From contig NZ_BAJT01000002.1 of the NCBI RefSeq assembly GCF_000613845.1, positions 186,001-250,000 on the forward strand: a stretch of 64,000 nucleotides of DNA, in the 5' to 3' direction. The translations under genes were made by a program, and so were the position numbers. Positions 29,382-38,133 of this stretch are shown piece after piece. Every line of letters begins with the position of its first letter. The stretch's first letter is position 1. The notes below the pieces were generated by a model. It searched no databases. It was given only the letters and a program-made list of their open reading frames with translations, and had not been told where the DNA came from. The stretch is from Asaia astilbis JCM 15831 (GTDB lineage Bacteria; Pseudomonadota; Alphaproteobacteria; Acetobacterales; Acetobacteraceae).

Positions 29382-29844
29382 TTTCCTCGTGAGTTTTCAT
29401 TGCCTATGCGATTTGGCTGCATTTCCGCTTCCCGCTGAGCTTTCGTCTTGTCAAAAATATGCCGCAGACCGGTCGGGGCACCTAGGAAGCCGAACGTTTA
29501 CTGGTCAGACTTTCAAAACCGTAGGGTTTTCGGCCCATGCGCATGATCACAGACAAGCTCAAAACCTACGGAGCAGCGAGACGCAAGATACGTCTCTCTA
29601 ACCAGCATCTCTCGCACGAGGGGCTGAACAATCGAGCAGAGAACAGTCATCTTCCCCTGCGAAACGCGGATGTATCATGCCGCACTCCCACTCAATGGAC
29701 GGATGTCAGCGCTTCATCCCCACCTTCTCCGCTATCAGAACTCACTTCGTTCCGTCCGCGTCCGTCACCAGCCCTCTTTCCCGGCACATCCACCGTCTCA
29801 GGGCTTTCGCCCAATGGAACAGTGCGACCAGTCTCGGCGCCTGA
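29382..29844 (+). pseudogene. IS6-family transposase remnant
   Basis: Broken pieces of one transposase in changing frames. About 29382-29480: FPREF, then AIWLHFRFPLSFRLV in the next frame, matching the start of IS6-type transposases. From about 29537: MRMITDKLKTYGAARRKIRLS and GLNNRAENSHLPLR, the core around the last catalytic residues. Finally QRFIPTFSAIRTHFV to a stop at 29842-29844. The middle, including the first catalytic aspartates, is missing and there are several frame changes, so it cannot be functional. Possible right terminal-repeat traces occur near 29905-29930 but are too degraded to call. It marks past insertion activity between the receptor operon and cynS. Confidence 0.7.
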
Positions 29845-30025
29845 ATACCCGTTTCCCGGGCTTCGTTTACCTTACTTCAGCTGACGTGGCAGCACCCCCA
29901 GCGCTTGCAGCACATAACAGAGCCGACGGCAGAGGTAATTCTTGACCGCCTGTCCGCTGTTGGCCGGACGCCGGGATGCGCATGGCGTGAGACCTGCCGA
30001 TCAAGTTGCATTCCGGCTCATACCA

Positions 30026-30523
30026 TCAGGCCTCATCGTCTTCCTTAAAGCCATATTCCTGTACGCCTTGCTGGTGACCATAATACCGGTAGGGCAGAAA
30101 CTTACCCGACATCGAGATGCGGACGCGGTCACCTTTCGGATTGGCTTCCCGTTTGAAATCGAAATCGAAGTCGATCGCGGACATGATCCCGTCTCCGAAT
30201 TCCTCCTGGATCAATTCCTTCCAGGCTGGACCGTTGACCATGACCATTTCATAGAACCGGTAGAGCAGCGGATCGGTTGGCGGCATCGGCGTCCCTGTGC
30301 CGCGATAGGGCACTTCGTTGAGCATGTTTTGCTCGGCCTTGGTCAGGCCGAACAGCGCGGCTGCCCTGGCGGCCTGCGGCTTGACGAGCTTCATTTGTCC
30401 CAGAAGGGCCCCGACGATCAGCACGTCGGACATGCCTCCGATCTCGTCGCAGATGTGACGCCACGACCAGCTGTTTTCACGTTTGACATCGAGTATTTTC
30501 TCAGTCAGCTCTTCACGTTTCAT
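30026..30523 (-). CDS. cynS: Cyanate hydratase (cyanase)
   Basis: 165 residues from the ATG at 30523, preferred over the frame start at 30568 because AAAGGAA precedes it and family members begin MKREELTEKIL. The N-terminal helical domain and the C-terminal catalytic part are complete. The catalytic triad is visible: Arg and Glu in YRFYEM and Ser in DGIMSAIDF. The decameric enzyme converts cyanate plus bicarbonate to ammonia and CO2. No cyanate transporter or carbonic anhydrase is seen in the window. Mobile-element relics lie on both sides, so cynS may have arrived by transfer or lost its partner genes to insertion. Confidence 0.9.
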   Translation of the reverse strand: MKREELTEKILDVKRENSWSWRHICDEIGGMSDVLIVGALLGQMKLVKPQAARAAALFGLTKAEQNMLNEVPYRGTGTPMPPTDPLLYRFYEMVMVNGPAWKELIQEEFGDGIMSAIDFDFDFKREANPKGDRVRISMSGKFLPYRYYGHQQGVQEYGFKEDDEA

Positions 30524-30608
30524 CGCACGATTCCTTTTATGTGAGAACGGCCAGGCCACCCAGTGCATATGGTAGGACTGTTTACCCGAGGATCATGGCT
30601 CCCACATT

Positions 30609-30800
30609 TCACAGACATTGCACAATCCGTGAAGCAGCATCCTGCGCATAATTCCGTCGTCGCGCGCCGTCGTCCGGATCGTCCAACGTCGCTTCCGCTC
30701 GCGCTACATGAAGCTCCGCAATACCCACCATGCGCGCCCATAGCTGCAGGTAAAGCACCTGCTGGTCATGGATGTCCGATGGAAAATCCGGTCTCAGCAC
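30609..30800 (-). CDS. Truncated C-terminal gene fragment ahead of cynS
   Basis: The last roughly 63 residues of an open frame read HDQQVLYLQLWARMVGIAELHVARAEATLDDPDDG and end at 30609, 85 bases before cynS. The frame runs upstream without a good start into the inverted-repeat element at 30822-31072, as if a gene was cut by it. I do not recognise the family. It could be part of a gene once co-transcribed with cynS. Confidence 0.35.
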   Translation of the reverse strand: MLRPDFPSDIHDQQVLYLQLWARMVGIAELHVARAEATLDDPDDGARRRNYAQDAASRIVQCL

Positions 30801-30821
30801 GACGCCACGCGCGGCACAGAC

Positions 30822-31072
30822 GGCACTGTTGCAAAGTTTTCCCTCTTGTTTGAAACCGCTTTCCGTTTTGGTGTGAGGCGGTGCGGTTAGAGGTTTTCAG
30901 AGTCTTCGAGGTCATGCTTGCCTTGAAGAAAGGGCAGGCCAGACCCTGACAGCAGGCAAAGGGCATCATAGGAGAGATGCACCTGATCGAAAGGCAGTTC
31001 GGGATGTGCACCGTCTGAAAACCCGGAACATTGGGCCCACTTCAACCTTTGCCAGACCTTGCAACAGGGCCC
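30822..31072. mobile_element. 251-bp element bounded by IS6-like terminal inverted repeats
   Basis: The left end begins GGCACTGTTGCAAAG, identical over 14 bases to the well-known terminal repeat of IS26 (IS6 family). The right end, read inward, is GGCCCTGTTGCAAG, matching 12 of the first 13. Between them there is no transposase, only short unconvincing frames. No matching 8-bp target duplication is found at the two flanks. It is either a deletion relic of an IS6-type element or a small non-autonomous element mobilised by one. Confidence 0.55.
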
Positions 31073-31100
31073 GATCACCAGATTTTACTCCGGTGATCGG
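31071..31100 (-). terminator. Nine-bp hairpin after the SsuD-like gene
   Basis: CCGATCACC (31071-31079) and GGTGATCGG (31092-31100) pair perfectly around a 12-base loop, 38 bases after the monooxygenase stop on the minus strand and directly abutting the 251-bp element. No T-run follows on the minus strand. It could be the terminator of the receptor-monooxygenase operon. Confidence 0.4.
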
Positions 31101-31137
31101 CTGAAACTCATCGCCTCGGGTCACGCCCTGTTCAGTG

Positions 31138-32225
31138 TCAGCTGGCTTCCGCACGATTCAGCGCGTCATACGCCGCGATCTTTTCGCGAACGACCGGCAA
31201 GAGATCACGGCCGTAGATCTCTGCATCACCTAGAGGGTCGAACCCACGGATCAGGAAATGATCGACGCCGAGGCGATAATATTCGAGCATGGCATCGGCC
31301 ACTTGTTCCGGCGTACCGACCAGCCCGGTCGAATTCCCCGCTGCGCCCGTCAGCTGTGCCACACCTGTCCAGAGACGCTCATCCTGACGTAGCGAAGACG
31401 CCGTCTCCAGCAAACGCCGCGATCCGTCATTCGGTGGCGCATGATCCTTGATCGGTAATCCCAGACGCAGCCGGGCTTCGCGAACCTGCTCGACAATATC
31501 AGCGGCTTTTTTCCACGCCTCGGCCTCGGTCGCAGCGATGACCGGCCTCAGAGAAAGCGAAAAGCCGGGCGAACGGCCATAACGTGCCGCAGAAGCCCGC
31601 ACCCGCGTAATGGTGTCGCGCGTTGCCGCCAGCGTTTCGCCCCATGTGGCGTACACATCGGCATGGCGCCCAGCGACTTCGATGGCTTCCGGGGACGTTC
31701 CTCCGAAGAAGACCGGCAGGTTATCGGGCTTGATGGCGCTCTGCGCTTTCCTGATGCGATAAAAGGCGCTTCGTGATCGAAGGGTGCCGTCGCAGTCCAT
31801 TCCTGTCGCAGAATACCGAGATACTCATCCGAACGCGCGTAACGCTCTGACTTGGTCGTTCCGACATCGCCATCACGCGCCATGTCGTCATCCGCCCCCC
31901 CAGTGATGATATGCACGGCAACCCTGCCGCCCGAGAGCTGGTCGAGCGTGGCCAGCTGGCGCGCAGCGACCGTCGGCTGCGTAAATCCGGGTCTGTGGGC
32001 GACGAGAAAGCCAAGTCTGGTTGTCAGGGCGGCGCCATAGGCAGCAACGATCTGGCTCTCAGGTGTGTTGGAGCCGAACGGGATCAGAACACGGTCGAAG
32101 CCGCCCTCTTCCTGCACCCGCAGGGCGGAGCGGACATAGTCGAGATCAAGAGCGCGGTCGCGCTCCCCATGGATGGTTTCAGAGCTGTTATTGAAGCCGA
32201 TATAGCCGATGAATTTGACGGGCAT
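31138..32225 (-). CDS. SsuD-like FMN-dependent monooxygenase (one frame break)
   Basis: About 362 residues after repair. N-terminus MPVKFIGYIGFNNSSETIHG; then LGFLVAHRPGFTQPTVAARQLATLDQLSGGRVAVHIITGG, ERYARSDEYLGILRQEW, and after the break DNLPVFFGGTSPEAIEVAGRHADVYATWGE through LIRGFDPLGDAEIYGRDLLPVVRE. A T is missing in a T-run (top strand A-run 31761-31764); adding it joins FDHEAPF to YRIRKAQ. It is a paralog of the enzymes at 19349 and 42129. It lies 105 bases after a TonB receptor on the same strand, repeating the receptor plus oxygenase theme. Confidence 0.8.
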
Positions 32226-32330
32226 TGAGCCTTACTCCGTGATGACATTCTTCATCATCGGAGCGGCTATTCATCGGCAGCACAAACGAGTTTAAATGTT
32301 GGCTGACTTCAGCTTTCCCAATCAATGGGG

Positions 32331-34750
32331 TTAGAGACGGAATTCGACCGATCCGTAAATGGTGCGCGGATCGTTGAATGACGCTGCGTAATAAACCGGG
32401 ACACCCGCACCCTGCACGAAGCTCAAAGTCTGAGGATAGCGGTGGTCGAGCAGGTTTCTGCCATTGACCGACACGGTCCAGCGACGATTGGCACTGGTCC
32501 AGGCGGCAATTGCATTGACATAGGTCTGGGCTGGCAGACGGGTCTGGGCATTGGTCAATGCATCGGTGAAGAGGCTGGACTGATAGGCGATGTCGGCCCC
32601 GACGCGCCAGTTACCGGGCACATGAGGCACGGCGAAGCTGTAGCTCGTCTCGGCATGCATCTGGAACCGTGGCGAATACGGCAAGGGTCCGCCTGCCCGA
32701 GCTGCGCCGTTCAGCGTCTGCCCATTGGCCAACCTCACCTGACTGAACGTGCCTGAGAAGCGATCGAGCTGGGCAAAAAGCCACGATGCGGTTCCGTTTA
32801 CTTCCCAGCCCTTCGTCAGCTGTGCGCTGGTTTCCAACTCGGCCCCGACGGAGTGCCCCTTGCCCGCATTATAGCGTCTGGTGAGGCTAGTTGCGGGATC
32901 GAGCGTCGTGACCTGGATATCCTGAAAATCGTTGTAGAAGAAATCTCCGTTGACGGTCAGGACATCGGGGATCGGCTTCGTCTTCGCACCGATTTCGTAT
33001 GTTGTAAGGATCTCAGGCTTGTACGGAAGCAGAGCCTGCAACCGGCCAAGGGCTGTTGGCGTCTGCGCGCGATAATCGAACCCGCCCGATTTGCTGCCCT
33101 GTGAAATAGAGACGTAAGGCATCAGTCGCGACGTTGCCTGCCAGGTCAGCGCTCCCTTGGGAAGGATTTGCGTCCAGCTCTTCGTCGCACTTGCGGTCCA
33201 GGCCTGTTTGCCCGGCACGGCTGAATAAAGTGTCGCCAGATTATTGGCGACGCCCTGTGTATAAGGCGCCGTCCCCACGAGATAAGAGAGCTGCTCGGAG
33301 TTCGAATGGTTCTCCCAGTTAAAGCGTAGCCCGGCTGTGGCCGTGAGCGTCGGCGTGATGCGATAATGGGCCTCTCCATAGACGGCCCAATTTCTCGTCA
33401 ACTGGTCGATCCCGGCATAAACGGGCTGATATCGGATCAAGCTCGCGTTGTTGGTCTGCGCACCTGCGGTGTTATTGGCCCGCCGCTGTGTAAGCCAGTC
33501 TTCGTAGAAAAAGAACGCCCCGGTTGTGAAAGAAAGCCGCCCGTAATCGCCCTTGAGATGCACATCCTGCGAGTAGGCACGATCACGATAGGAGAGGAGC
33601 TGGGAGGAGCGAATATAGTAATCGCCAAAATTATCGTAAGCGCCTTTGGTATCGTAGCCCCTGATGCCGGTCGTACCATGCACCGACAGATGGGAGTTGA
33701 TGATATAATTCACGTTTCCGGTGAAACCGGCTTCGTTATAGCTGTTTTTTGGATAGACCCGCGAATAGAGCCCATAGCGATAGGGGTTCAGCAAATTGCC
33801 ATACCCACGGTTCTGGCTGTTATCGATGGTGCCATCGAAAGCGAGCGTAATGTCGAGGCGCTCATTGGGCGTAAAGCGCAGCTTGCCCCGCCCCTGGCTG
33901 TAATCGATATTATTCTCACCACGATTGAGCGTGTAATTGTGGTCCAGCGTGCCCCGGCCATGATGGTTCAGGGCAATGCTGGCATAGATCTTGTCTTTCA
34001 GAAGCGCCCCGCTCGCTGCGACACTCAGACGGTACTCATTATAGCTGCCATACCCGGCCAGTGCAGCAACATGGGTACGATTGGTCGGGGTTTCTGTCGT
34101 GATCCGCACCGCACCTCCCTCAGCCTGATGCCCTTCTGTAAAGCCCACCGGTCCGCGACTGATGGAGATCGCCTCGACGTCGAGAAGCTCCTGCATCGTT
34201 CCCAGATTTCGTGGCAGGTAGACACCGTCGATATAGGTGCCCACTGAAGGCTCACCCTGCGGGTCGAGTTCACCGATACCCCGGATAAAGTAATTGGTGG
34301 CTGAGTATCCGACAGACGCACGAGCTGGTAGAGGTTAGGCGTCAGATTGCTGATCTGGCGCATATCCGTCACGCCAAGGGCGCGAAGGCGGTCGCCCGTC
34401 AGGACAGAAATCGATTGCGGCGTTTTCTGCGCCTGAGCCACCAGATGGTCGGCCCGGGGCGCCGCACTGACGGTCAGAGTCTCCGTTTGTCCGGCAACGG
34501 GTTTGGCAGAGTGTCGGGCACGAGCGTTCTGCGCTCCTGAGGGAAGAGCCGTATGCTTTGCCCCAGCTGCTTTGCCTCGCTGACCGGACGACGCTTTCGC
34601 TATGCCCACCTGCGCGTCGGACGCGAGCGCAATCGGGGCGAGCCCGCAGACAAGGACCGCCGATGTGCTTGCGCAAAGCAGGAAGCGGAAGGGTGTCGCC
34701 ATGCCTTTCTGCGCAATGATGGAAACGGCGTGTCGTGGAAGCGGAATCAT
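32331..34750 (-). CDS. TonB-dependent outer membrane receptor (one frame break)
   Basis: About 806 residues after repair. An export signal (FRFLLCASTSAVLVCGLAPIALASD), a low-complexity linker, a TonB-box-like ETLTVSAAPRA, then a plug (QISVLTGDRLRALG-type region, MRQISNLTPNLYQL). After the break it continues GELDPQGEPSVGTYIDGVYLPRN and IEAISISRGP-like region into a long barrel ending YGSVEFRL. This is the iron-pesticin/FyuA-like receptor layout with a TYIDGVY motif. One base is missing near 34302-34306. The start at 34750 has GGAGA upstream. It is divergent from the acyl-CoA-dehydrogenase-like gene and heads the operon with an SsuD-like enzyme. Confidence 0.8.
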
Positions 34751-34798
34751 TGAGGCTCTCCAGTGGGATATGCCTCGTATTTATTTCGCAACGATTGT

Positions 34799-34835
34799 AT
34801 ATTTCAACAAACAACTGCATTCAATAGTGAAATAT
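34799..34835. promoter_or_regulatory. Inverted repeat in the divergent receptor/flavoprotein promoter region
   Basis: ATATTTCA (34799-34806) and TGAAATAT (34828-34835) are perfect inverse copies, their centres 29 bases apart. They lie in the 158-bp AT-rich gap between the receptor gene (34750, minus) and the DszC/SfnC-like gene (34909, plus), so a dimeric regulator could control both directions. A related short GAAAT/ATTTC pair lies at 29226-29239 before another receptor. Confidence 0.4.
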
Positions 34836-34908
34836 GATCCATGATCGTTCCTCATTATCCCTTGAGGGAGGTGGATCGTAAAAAGGCCCGATAAAGGAGA
34901 AAAGACGG

Positions 34909-36048
34909 ATGACGGTGCCCGCCCCCACGCTCGACCGACTGGTCGCGACCTTCGCCAAGCGCGCTGGCGCTCATGATGCGTCAGGCGAGATCTGCACGGC
35001 CAATCTGGCCGATCTGCGTGAGGCCGGCCTCCTCGCTTTGACAGTGCGACCTGAATTCGGGGGCGCGGGCGCAGGACTACGTGAGGTCACCAAGGTTATT
35101 GCTGCCATCGCCAAGGGCGATCCCTCAACGGCACTGATCGTGTCGATGCAGTATCTGCAACATGCCGGAGCAGCAGCGTCTCCCTGGCCTGAAGCCACAC
35201 TCAAACTTGTCTCCGAAGAGGCCGTCAAATCGGGCGCGCTGATCAATGCCCTGCGCGTGGAACCGGCTCTGGGTACGCCCGCCCGTGGTGGCGTTCCGGC
35301 CACCACGCTCAGTCGAGAAGAAACGGGCTGGCGTCTGAACGGGAGCAAGATCTATTCGACCGGGTCGATCGCCCTGCGCTGGGGACTGGTCTGGGCTGCG
35401 ACGAATGAAGAAGCACCCCGTATCGGCTATGTCCTCGTTCCTCTCGATCAGGAAGGCGTCAGCATCGATGCCAGCTGGAACCATCTCGGTATGCGCGCCA
35501 CAGGCAGCCATACCGTGACGTTCAGCAATGTCCCGATTGCCGATGACCATGTCGTCGATATGCGCCTTCCCGCTGACTGGAAAGGCCATGGCGACGATCT
35601 CATGGCGTGGCATGGGGTGCTGATCGCGGCGCTCTACGATGGCGTGGCGCGCGCGGCGCGTGACTGGTTCCTCAGCTTCTTGAAAGACCGCGTACCGGCC
35701 AATCTGGGACAGCCCCTCGCCTCCCTGCCCCGCTTTCACGAGATTGCCGGCGAAATCGAGGCCCTGCTTTTGTCCAATGAGGCACTGATCGAGCACCAGA
35801 TTACCCAGCAGGAGCGCCGCGAAGCGAACGCGACACAGGCCAATCTGGTCAAGCAGATCGTGACCGAAAACGCCATCAAGGCGGTCGAACGCGCCGTATC
35901 GGCCATCGGAAACCCCGCTTTGAGCCGGGACAACCCGCTGGAGCGCCATTATCGCAACGTTCTCTGCGCCCGCATTCACACCCCCCAGGCCGACATAGCG
36001 CTCTCCGCCGCAGGACGCGCAGCCCTGACAGAGGAGTTTTCCGCATGA
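34909..36048 (+). CDS. Acyl-CoA-dehydrogenase-like flavoprotein, DszC/SfnC-type
   Basis: 379 residues with the acyl-CoA dehydrogenase fold: N-terminal helical domain (LREAGLLALTVRPEFGGAGAGLREVTKVIAAIAKGDPSTALI), central beta domain (WRLNGSKIYSTGSIALRWGLVWA, NHLGMRATGSHTVTFSNVPIADD), and C-terminal helices. The usual catalytic glutamate region is not obvious, and its neighbour is a sulfonate-type binding protein, so an FMN/FAD-dependent oxygenase of the DszC/SfnC/SfnB group is more likely than a true acyl-CoA dehydrogenase. AAAGGAG sits nine bases before the start. It overlaps the next gene by four bases (ATGA). Substrate unknown, inferred organosulfur. Confidence 0.75.
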   Translation: MTVPAPTLDRLVATFAKRAGAHDASGEICTANLADLREAGLLALTVRPEFGGAGAGLREVTKVIAAIAKGDPSTALIVSMQYLQHAGAAASPWPEATLKLVSEEAVKSGALINALRVEPALGTPARGGVPATTLSREETGWRLNGSKIYSTGSIALRWGLVWAATNEEAPRIGYVLVPLDQEGVSIDASWNHLGMRATGSHTVTFSNVPIADDHVVDMRLPADWKGHGDDLMAWHGVLIAALYDGVARAARDWFLSFLKDRVPANLGQPLASLPRFHEIAGEIEALLLSNEALIEHQITQQERREANATQANLVKQIVTENAIKAVERAVSAIGNPALSRDNPLERHYRNVLCARIHTPQADIALSAAGRAALTEEFSA

Positions 36049-37009
36049 ATTTGACCCGTCGCAGCCTTCTGGCATCGCTCCCTGTCGCCGCCATGACGCT
36101 TCCCCATCAGGCGCGCAGCGCCGATCTTTCCGGGGTTACGTTGCGCGTTGCCGCTTTTCGTGGCGTCGATCAGCCGATCCTCAAAGCAACAGGCCTCGAT
36201 CATTTTCCCTATAAGGTTGAGTACAGCGAGTTCAATTCCGGCAATCTGATCGCACGCGCCATCGACGCCGATGCCATCGACCTCGGTGCATGGAGCGAAA
36301 TTCCGATGGTCTTCGCCGCCGCCAGCGGCGCCCGCGTTGCCATCGCCGCAACGCTGGACGGTCCCACGACCAATCAGGCGGTTCTTGTGCCGACGCGCTC
36401 GACTGCCAAAAGCATCGCCGATCTGCGCGGCAAGCGTGTCGGTTATATTCGCTCGACCACAACGCAGTATTTCCTGCTCAAGATGCTGAAGGCGCATAAC
36501 CTGTCTTTCAGCGACATCATCCAGTTGCTCTAGGCATGAGTGAGGGTCTGACTGCGCTGAAATCCGGTAGTCTGGATGCCTGGGCGACCTACGGATATGC
36601 GATCGAAATTCTTGAAGCCGATTCAAGCGCCCGCACGCTTGAAAGCGCCGAAAACATTCTCTCAGGGCATTACTTTATCGGGATCAACCCCAAGCGTCTT
36701 CCTGACCCCATCTTCAGGGAAGCTGCAGCCGACTACATCAACCGTATCGGCAAGGCCTATAGCATACTCGACGCAGACAAGCCTCTCTGGGCACGCGCCG
36801 TTGCGCCTGATGTGCATGTCCCTGAACCACTCGTCCTGTCTTATCTGAATCACATGAACCGGCCCTATCACACCCGCCCCTGGAGGCAGTCGGATATCGA
36901 AACTGCCTCAGAGGTCGCCGCAACGCTGGGAGCGGCCGGTGTTCTGCCGCTCAACCCGAACCTGGCCGCTGTGTTTTCACCAGTCCTGAACAATCTGCTG
37001 AATTCATGA
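36045..37009 (+). CDS. SsuA-type substrate-binding protein (one frame break)
   Basis: About 321 residues after repair. A Tat-like signal (MNLTRRSLLASLPVAAM) precedes VTLRVAAFRGVDQPILKATG, a first lobe YKVEYSEFNSGNLIARAIDADAIDLGAWSEIPMVFA, and, after the break, LTALKSGSLDAWATYGYAIEIL. The break at about 36530 lacks one base and produces a false stop; restoring it gives QLLLGMSEGLTALK. It is coupled to the DszC/SfnC-like flavoprotein by a four-base overlap. Compared with the SsuA at 13732 the motifs around the ligand site differ (SEIPMVFA against GDAPPVFA), suggesting another ligand. Confidence 0.8.
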
Positions 37010-37014
37010 CGTCC

Positions 37015-37048
37015 GCACCTGCCCGGGCGCTTACGCTCCGGCAGGTGC
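37015..37048 (+). terminator. Nine-bp hairpin after the binding-protein gene
   Basis: GCACCTGCC (37015-37023) and GGCAGGTGC (37040-37048) pair perfectly, starting six bases after the stop codon. No T-run follows. A likely end of the flavoprotein/binding-protein operon. Confidence 0.5.
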
Positions 37049-37271
37049 ACTGAAGACAGACGGAACGGCTTCGTGCCCAAACAACCTCTACAGGGGGCGT
37101 CAAAGCCAGATCTGACGACCAGCCATCGCCATGTACCGAACCGAAAACCGGCGTTTGGTACAAGCGCGCCTTGATTGTAAAAGACACAACAATGCCACGT
37201 TTTGTAAATTCATGTTTACAGTTTGTAATTCCGATATCGAATCATTTTGCGGTGATGTATCGGACCAGCCC

Positions 37272-37469
37272 ATGACGAAAAAACGCACTCTTTTCGCCTC
37301 GATGATTGCTGTCTGGGCGCTCTCACTCCTGCTCAACGCGCTGCCTTTCGGCGGCTTGGGCAACCTGTCCGACAACCTTGCTATCATTGCCCAGGCATTG
37401 TTCGTATTCTGGGGGACGCGCATTTTCGCCTCGCTTGTGATGAGAAGCAGCAAGGCTCAGACCATCTGA
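37272..37469 (+). CDS. Small two-helix membrane protein, uncharacterised
   Basis: 65 residues from MTKKRTLFASM. Two hydrophobic segments (about 7-27, LFASMIAVWALSLLLNALPF, and 38-60, NLAIIAQALFVFWGTRIFASLVM) are separated by a glycine-rich turn. The charged N-terminus suggests a cytoplasmic start. An upstream in-frame extension to 37131 has no support. The ribosome binding site is weak. No family recognised; it may be a real small membrane protein, with moderate confidence. Confidence 0.4.
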   Translation: MTKKRTLFASMIAVWALSLLLNALPFGGLGNLSDNLAIIAQALFVFWGTRIFASLVMRSSKAQTI

Positions 37470-37653
37470 GTTCCAAACGCGGTGAGAGACAGGGTCTTTT
37501 ACCGCTTACGCATTCATGTCCTCAACTCACCCAAGCCGAGACGGGGCACCCTCCTTCACCATGACATCGGCGCTGCACTTTGACCTCACAGCTTCCGAGG
37601 ACAGACATTTTGCTATCTCGAGACTATCGCCTGGGCTCGTGAGACGACCGTCG

Positions 37654-37699
37654 TGCATCTTCTTAAGAGCAGCATCGGGGCAGCTCTTAAGAAGATGCA
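37654..37699. repeat. Perfect 17-bp inverted repeat
   Basis: TGCATCTTCTTAAGAGC (37654-37670) and its exact inverse complement (37683-37699) flank a 12-base loop. It is too long for chance and is not followed by a T-run on either side. It could be an extended operator, a transposon-end relic or a stable RNA hairpin. Confidence 0.6.
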
Positions 37700-37913
37700 T
37701 CAACAATCACATGCATTCGGCTACCTGATAATTGCCTTGAGCTGATCCGGATGTTCGATACCATTTGCGGCTTGCGGCAGACTCAGCGTCCGGCACACTA
37801 TCGACCACACATCCCGTAGAGAGGGTTCACGCTGCATTGGTTTGAATGTCTACCGGTGAACATCCACTAAGCCGTATTGTTACAGACGATCCGCTGACAA
37901 CATCTGACAGTTG

Positions 37914-37933
37914 ACCCCGAGATTGGGGTTTTT
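37914..37933 (+). terminator. Terminator-like hairpin with T-run, no gene assigned upstream
   Basis: ACCCC (37914-37918) pairs with GGGGT (37925-37929), followed directly by more T. The nearest plus-strand gene ends 445 bases upstream, so it may terminate an unannotated transcript. Confidence 0.4.
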
Positions 37934-38044
37934 CACGTGCCTTGTTTCGGAGCATTTAGACGAAGAAGAAGACGCCTCGCAGAGCGATAACGTGTCGCTC
38001 GAAAAACCTCCGCTACAGGTCGAGGCAAAACAAACTCGAAACCT

Positions 38045-38072
38045 CCCGGGACCTCAGACCTCTGGTCCCGGG
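38045..38072 (-). terminator. Nine-bp hairpin after the rhodanese gene
   Basis: CCCGGGACC (38045-38053) and GGTCCCGGG (38064-38072) pair perfectly, about 60 bases after the rhodanese stop on the minus strand; a T-rich run (GTTTCGAGTTTGTTTT) follows on that strand. Likely terminator of the five-gene minus-strand operon. Confidence 0.55.
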
Positions 38073-38133
38073 GGGACTTTTCTCTGCTGTTCCCAGCGTC
38101 GTCCCGGATCCTGAAGGCTTTGAGGTAGCCCGG

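Larger units (their letters stand above)
37470..38044. other. 575-bp gene-free stretch with two hairpins
   Basis: No coding frame is convincing. It contains a long perfect hairpin (37654-37699) and a terminator-like stem with a T-run (37914-37933), listed separately. It might hold an unannotated small RNA ending at the latter. Confidence 0.4.

Noticed and set aside
29942-30544. 200-codon plus-strand frame opposite cynS
   Set aside because: Antisense to an intact cyanase with all catalytic residues; shadow frame.
34909-36048. Ordinary fatty-acid acyl-CoA dehydrogenase
   Set aside because: It is coupled to a sulfonate-type binding protein in a sulfur region and resembles DszC/SfnC-type oxygenases more in context; a lipid role is not excluded but less likely.
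36536-37009. Separate small gene starting at the ATG after the false stop
   Set aside because: It continues the second lobe of the binding protein directly; one missing base explains the split.
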